Source: Ailurus styani
Lineage: Eukaryota > Chordata > Mammalia > Carnivora > Ailuridae
DNA length: 64,000 nt
Direction: 5' to 3'
Assembly: GCA_002007465.1 (NCBI GenBank)
Contig: LNAC01000001.1
Coordinates: 5,764,757-5,828,756, forward strand
Shown: positions 60,213 to 64,000 of the stretch, piece after piece
How the letters are laid out: each line of letters starts with the position of its first letter
How positions within the stretch are numbered: position 1 is the first letter of the stretch
Notes under the pieces: generated by a model
Told to the model about the DNA's origin: nothing
The model's input: only the letters and a program-made list of their open reading frames with translations
The model's database searches: none
Translations under genes and position numbers: made by a program

Positions 60213-60284
60213 TTTCAGAGGCAAGGAAAAGATCTGGAAAAAGTTAAGCAGCGATTAATAGAGATCGCTAATCACGTTGACAAG
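60213..60284 (+). CDS. ADAM12: ADAM12 coding exon (exon 8 in human numbering): metalloprotease domain, first helix
   Basis: This 72-nt, 24-codon exon is phase 0 at both ends and uses the consensus donor AAG|gtaagt. It reads FQRQGKDLEKVKQRL then IEIANHVDK, which matches the human protein without a difference I can recall. It forms the first long helix of the reprolysin fold. The acceptor is unusual: the 25 bases before the AG (gctgacattcaaaattattaag) have almost no polypyrimidine tract, so recognition may depend on exonic enhancers or the strong donor. The next coding exon, expected to begin with Phe-Tyr-Arg-Pro, is not found before the window ends. Confidence 0.97.
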
Positions 60285-61929
60285 GTAAGTTCTTTTTCGG
60301 GTAATTAAATCACTCAGAGCGTGTAAATGTTTAGAAATGAGGTGGAGGGAATGGAGTACTCCTCGTCTGACTTGGCAAGGAGCTCAGGTTCTGGTCCTGG
60401 GCTGGAACACGGACTTGCCCTTCCTCTGAGCACAGAATTCCCGGCCCCGAGCAGCCCCGGGAGATGCCAACCCACGCACACTGTCTGGACTGTGGTGACC
60501 TTGGGCTACATTTCCCTCCAGGCTCTCTTCTGGCCAGAGTCCCAGTGTGTGTTTGTGGGGGGGGGGGGTCTCAGGTTCCCCACTTAGAGCCAAAACCCCA
60601 GTAGGATGCATCTGACCCTCTGGAGAGCTCCCAAGAGGGCTCTTACCCAGGTGTCCCTGGGTTGTGTCCAGAGTCGCCCTGAGGGCAGGCTGTCATTTAC
60701 AAGTGACAGGCGGGCTCCACGGTCCTGAGACATGGAAACTGGCTTCCGGTTCAATCAGCGTTGGAAAATTGCTCACTGAGAACAAGGAGATTGGGAGCTC
60801 ACCCTTGGCAAAGGTGATCCAGACCTGGAGGAAACCCCAGAAGTCTGATCTAATCCTGGGGGTCGGAGCTCAGCAACACTCTTGACACTCCCTGTTCGCA
60901 AGGAGAGGAAGAACCTGCCTGAGCAGCTGGCCCTCAGCCGCACAGCGATCAGGCTGCCTGGGGTTGACAGCTCTCCGTCTAACACAGGGTCTCGGTCTTC
61001 CCACACCTGCCCGCACGTTGGAGTCTCCGGGTAACTTTCAAAGGCATGCCTGTCCGGGTACCTTGGCAATCGGGGGGGTTGTTAATGACTCGCACCGGTA
61101 ATTAAAGAACCACAGACCTCGGAAAAGACCTGACGGACTCTGTGGAGTTTGCCAGCCTGGCTGTTCCTGCATTTCTGGCCAGGAGAGAGCTGAATTGCTG
61201 AGCACACCTGTGCGGCCACCCCCTGCAGACCCTGAAGACCGTGCTGGGGGTACCCAGGCTCCTCCAGATGCTCTGTGCATCCACGTCTGCTAACTGACCA
61301 GCCCTGGGCTCTGGCAGGTTTTCAGAAGTTCAGCTTTGCCTCTCTCCAAGGGGGGCTGTCTCAGCCCCAAAACAGTGACGGTCCCAGTGGTACTTCCTCC
61401 CTTGCAGAAAGCTGGGCTCTCCTTGGCCATTCTAAATCGACAACTGCTTTGCTGGCTGGGTTGGCCTGAAGGAATGAGGGAGAAGGACATCCCAGACTGA
61501 AAGACCAGGAAGTCACTGAGTACGAAGGTGACATTCTGAAGCATCCAGGAAATCCCCCCTGTAAGTAAAACATGGAAAGCAGGTCCGATGCTCATACCTG
61601 GAGGCAGAGCCCATCCTAGGAACCAAGAGGCGCTCCCAGGTCCTGATTCTCCTGCAGGCGGAGCATTGAGATGTGTGATTGCCCAGGCTTCGCGTCTTTA
61701 ACCTTTCACCTCCCGAGTGTCCCACTTCATACCCATTAAGAGGTTAGCACCGGTGGCAGATTCGCTGGCACAGACCCTCTGTGACCTGCTTCGGGACAGG
61801 CTGATCTTCCGTGCCCTGAATTTCTTCCAGTATTTTCTGGCTCGTGGGGGTCTTCTTTCGTCCTCTCCCGAGCCAGTTGCCTGAAGGGTGCAGGTTCTCA
61901 TATCGGACCCCACCGGGTCTGCTCTTTCC

Positions 61930-62190
61930 TCCCACCCATTTTATTCAGATCCACTTCTTCCAGAGAGGCTTCCTTGAGCCCTCAGCCCAGCACCCTGTGA
62001 ACTTCCTGTTTGCACCCTCTTTTGGTGGCTCAGTCTGTTGGAGTGAACTGTCACAATGGCCAAGTGTCCCCAGCTTTGATCCTCTTGCTAACCTCTGAGC
62101 ATTTGGGAGCCAAGGGCAAAGGTGTCCTAATCCTTGTTCTCGGTGCCAAGCCTGGCATACAGCAAGAGCTAAGCAAATACCTGTTGCCTC
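61930..62190 (+). mobile_element. L2 LINE fragment
   Basis: cttccagagaggcttccttg followed later by tgccaagcctggcatacagc and aagagctaagcaaatacctg resembles the L2 3' end. Confidence 0.65.
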
Positions 62191-62389
62191 GGTGTCTATG
62201 GTGAATCGATGCCGCCGTCCTCGGGCTGCACCCATCCACATTCTGGGGTGTGTGGGCCGGGCAGGCCGCCGCCCAGCTTCTCTCCGGGCCTGGGTCACAG
62301 CGGCCGTCTTAGAAGGCAGCGCGAGCACTTGTACGGGAGGGGCTGTGCTACTTTGTGGTTTAGGACCTGGGGGCCAGGGCCGGGCTGCC

Positions 62390-62580
62390 TGCGTCCACAT
62401 CCCAGCCACGCCAGTCGTGCCCTGAGTGGCTGCCTCACCGCTGCATAGCTTGGTGTCCCTGAGGATAAAATGGGGATAACGCTGGGTCTCAGCCTCACTG
62501 GGCTGTGGTGCAGACTCACAGAGCTGCTGCCTGGAAGGTCCTCAGCACCGTGCCTCGGGTGTAGGAAATGCTCGCCGAGT
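62390..62580 (+). mobile_element. MIR fragment
   Basis: gaggataaaatggggataac, agcctcactgggctgtggtg and ggtcctcagcaccgtgcctc match the 3' half of MIR. Confidence 0.7.
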
Positions 62581-62779
62581 GTCCACTGTGGTTACTGTCA
62601 TCAGCCGTCCTCAGCCTGGGAAGAACGCCACCAGCGGGCAGGACAGGAATTGGGTCTGATGGCTCAGTGGAAGTGGCACCAGCCAGGAGTGGAAGGACCG
62701 TGTGTTACACGCCGACGTGTGAGGTCTGTTACAAGGATGTGACCCAAGCCAGCTAACAGACGACAAGCTCCTTGGTTGG

Positions 62780-62900
62780 CAAGCACTGAGGATCAGTGCT
62801 TTACAGATCTTAGTCATCCCGTCCGTAGGACCCTTGTCGGAGGCAAACTCAGTGTCCCCTTCACAGATGACCACGTGAGGCCCACACGGGGCATCTGGCT
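62780..62900 (-). mobile_element. MIR fragment, antisense
   Basis: cagtgctttacagatcttag, gtccccttcacagatgacca and gtgaggcccacacggggcat follow antisense MIR order. Confidence 0.6.
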
Positions 62901-64000
62901 CTGAGGTGAGGGCTTAGCGAGCTGGTGTGGACATCGGCCCCGGAGCTCCGACGTTTCTGCCTCCTGATCACCGTTACCCTCTGTGCCTAACACAGTGCAA
63001 AGTGTGGTCTCCCGGACAAAGGGCAGCAGCCAGAAACGGGCATCCAGAGTTCCAGAAGAGTCCAGGAGCTTCATTCTGCCCGGGAAGCCTGGGCTGGGAG
63101 CTTGTAAGTCCATACCACAGAGCAAGCAATTCTTGATTAAAAACAAGCTGTTGGGTGGCATTTAAATCAGAGAATTGTCTCGTTAACTTATTAATATAAT
63201 GCCTGTAATTGTTATTTGCTCGGAGCCCCGTGGGACTGCTGCACCAGCTTACGTTCTGTGATGTAGTGTCCAAGGCACAGTCATGGGCTAACCTAATGCT
63301 CACCAGATGACTGTGGGGAGAGCGGCGGGGGAAGTGATGAGCCTGCCTGCCGTGGGTCGGAACGGGGGGCAGACGCTTGGACGTGGGGAGTGTATGGCCC
63401 GCTAGCTCACCACATCAGAATGGGGCTTAACCATCCAATGAGGAGCCTCTGTGACTTTTGTTACTTATTGGCCCACATGCATGTAGCATAAAAATGGGAA
63501 CTGCTCACATCTGGAGCTTGACTTGGGTGGTTGCATCTCTCTCCTGGGCTACCTGGAGTATCAGAAAATGAGGATGTTCCCTTTGCCCGTTGTGTATCCC
63601 CTCACCCATCAGGGGCACTGGAAGAGTTTACACCAGCCAGGTGAGCCCACGTTCTCACCCCCTGGGCCCCGAGCACAGAGCCACCTCCTTGTCGTAACGC
63701 ACATGGGGGCAGCGGGAGAGTTGGAGGCAATGGGTAGACCCTCCCTCTACCCTGACCAGTCATCCTGGCCCAGACCAGAGGATCCTTTAACCATCAGAAG
63801 AGCTGCTTTTCCTGCCTGTGCCCCAGAATGATCTGGTTGTGGAGGAGGGGCTATAGTTTGAAGTTGGGAGTAGGTAAAGACAGGAGACAGAAAAGCAATG
63901 AGAAGAGGCGTTGTGGTCTATCTGAAGCTTTATTTCATAAGCCTATAAAATAGGAACTTCCTCTAGAAGATCCTTCCCGTGATGCCGTTGGTGAGCTAAC

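Larger units (their letters stand above)
60285..64000 (+). other. ADAM12: ADAM12 intron downstream of exon 8 (3' part outside window)
   Basis: Starts at the exon 8 donor gtaagt and runs to the end of the window without another recognised exon. It contains L2 and MIR pieces (about 61930-62190, 62390-62580, 62780-62900); the rest is unassigned. Confidence 0.85.

Noticed and set aside
60285..64000. Next ADAM12 exon (expected to start Phe-Tyr-Arg-Pro)
   Set aside because: Looked for and not found; it probably lies beyond the window.

Overview
This is a piece of a mammalian nuclear genome, not a microbial one. Most of the 64 kb is intron, and the only gene I can support is ADAM12 (a disintegrin and metalloproteinase 12, meltrin alpha), transcribed on the + strand. 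Five consecutive coding exons are visible: 16584-16662, 33547-33623, 51819-52005, 59083-59148 and 60213-60284. Each has an AG acceptor and a GT donor, and their phases fit together exactly (1 + 480 nt, giving 160 complete codons). They encode the second half of the prodomain, including the cysteine-switch Cys and the furin site, and the first ~40 residues of the metalloprotease domain. From memory of human exon numbering these are exons 4-8. The signal peptide and early prodomain exons lie upstream of the window. The zinc-binding, disintegrin, Cys-rich, EGF, transmembrane and tail exons lie downstream.

Organism: a caniform carnivore, quite possibly a mustelid. The evidence is at least fourteen copies of the tRNA-Lys-derived carnivore SINE (CAN-SINE/SINEC), several with perfect 13-17 bp target-site duplications, and a 5'-truncated carnivore-type L1 at about 13.1-13.67 kb. 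Two SINEs (17660-17856 and 49342-49535) carry a 3' body that I associate with mustelids.

Layout. 1-16583 is an upstream intron with SINEs, MIR, L2 and L1 pieces, a short sequence duplicated around an N, and a 57-bp inverted repeat pair. 16663-33546 is an intron with two large decayed L1 remnants (about 18.84-20.95 kb and 30.28-31.72 kb), each with a SINE nested inside. 33624-51818 is an intron with a CA-rich higher-order repeat (34.44-35.1 kb), an essentially perfect 89-bp tandem array of about 27.7 copies (35979-38442), a poly-C/N assembly gap (38774-38818) and an orphan CpG-rich block (about 45.6-46.7 kb). 52006-59082 and 59149-60212 are shorter introns, and 60285-64000 is the start of the next one.

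I found no novel protein system. The points most worth checking are the 89-bp array, the 57-bp inverted duplication inside a MIR, the exon 4 donor (which explains why the human VIL prodomain variant should not exist here), the intronic CpG-rich block, a coding-looking stretch on the minus strand at 41369-41509, and two assembly problems. Repeat-family assignments were made by eye from remembered consensus sequences, so their boundaries are approximate.
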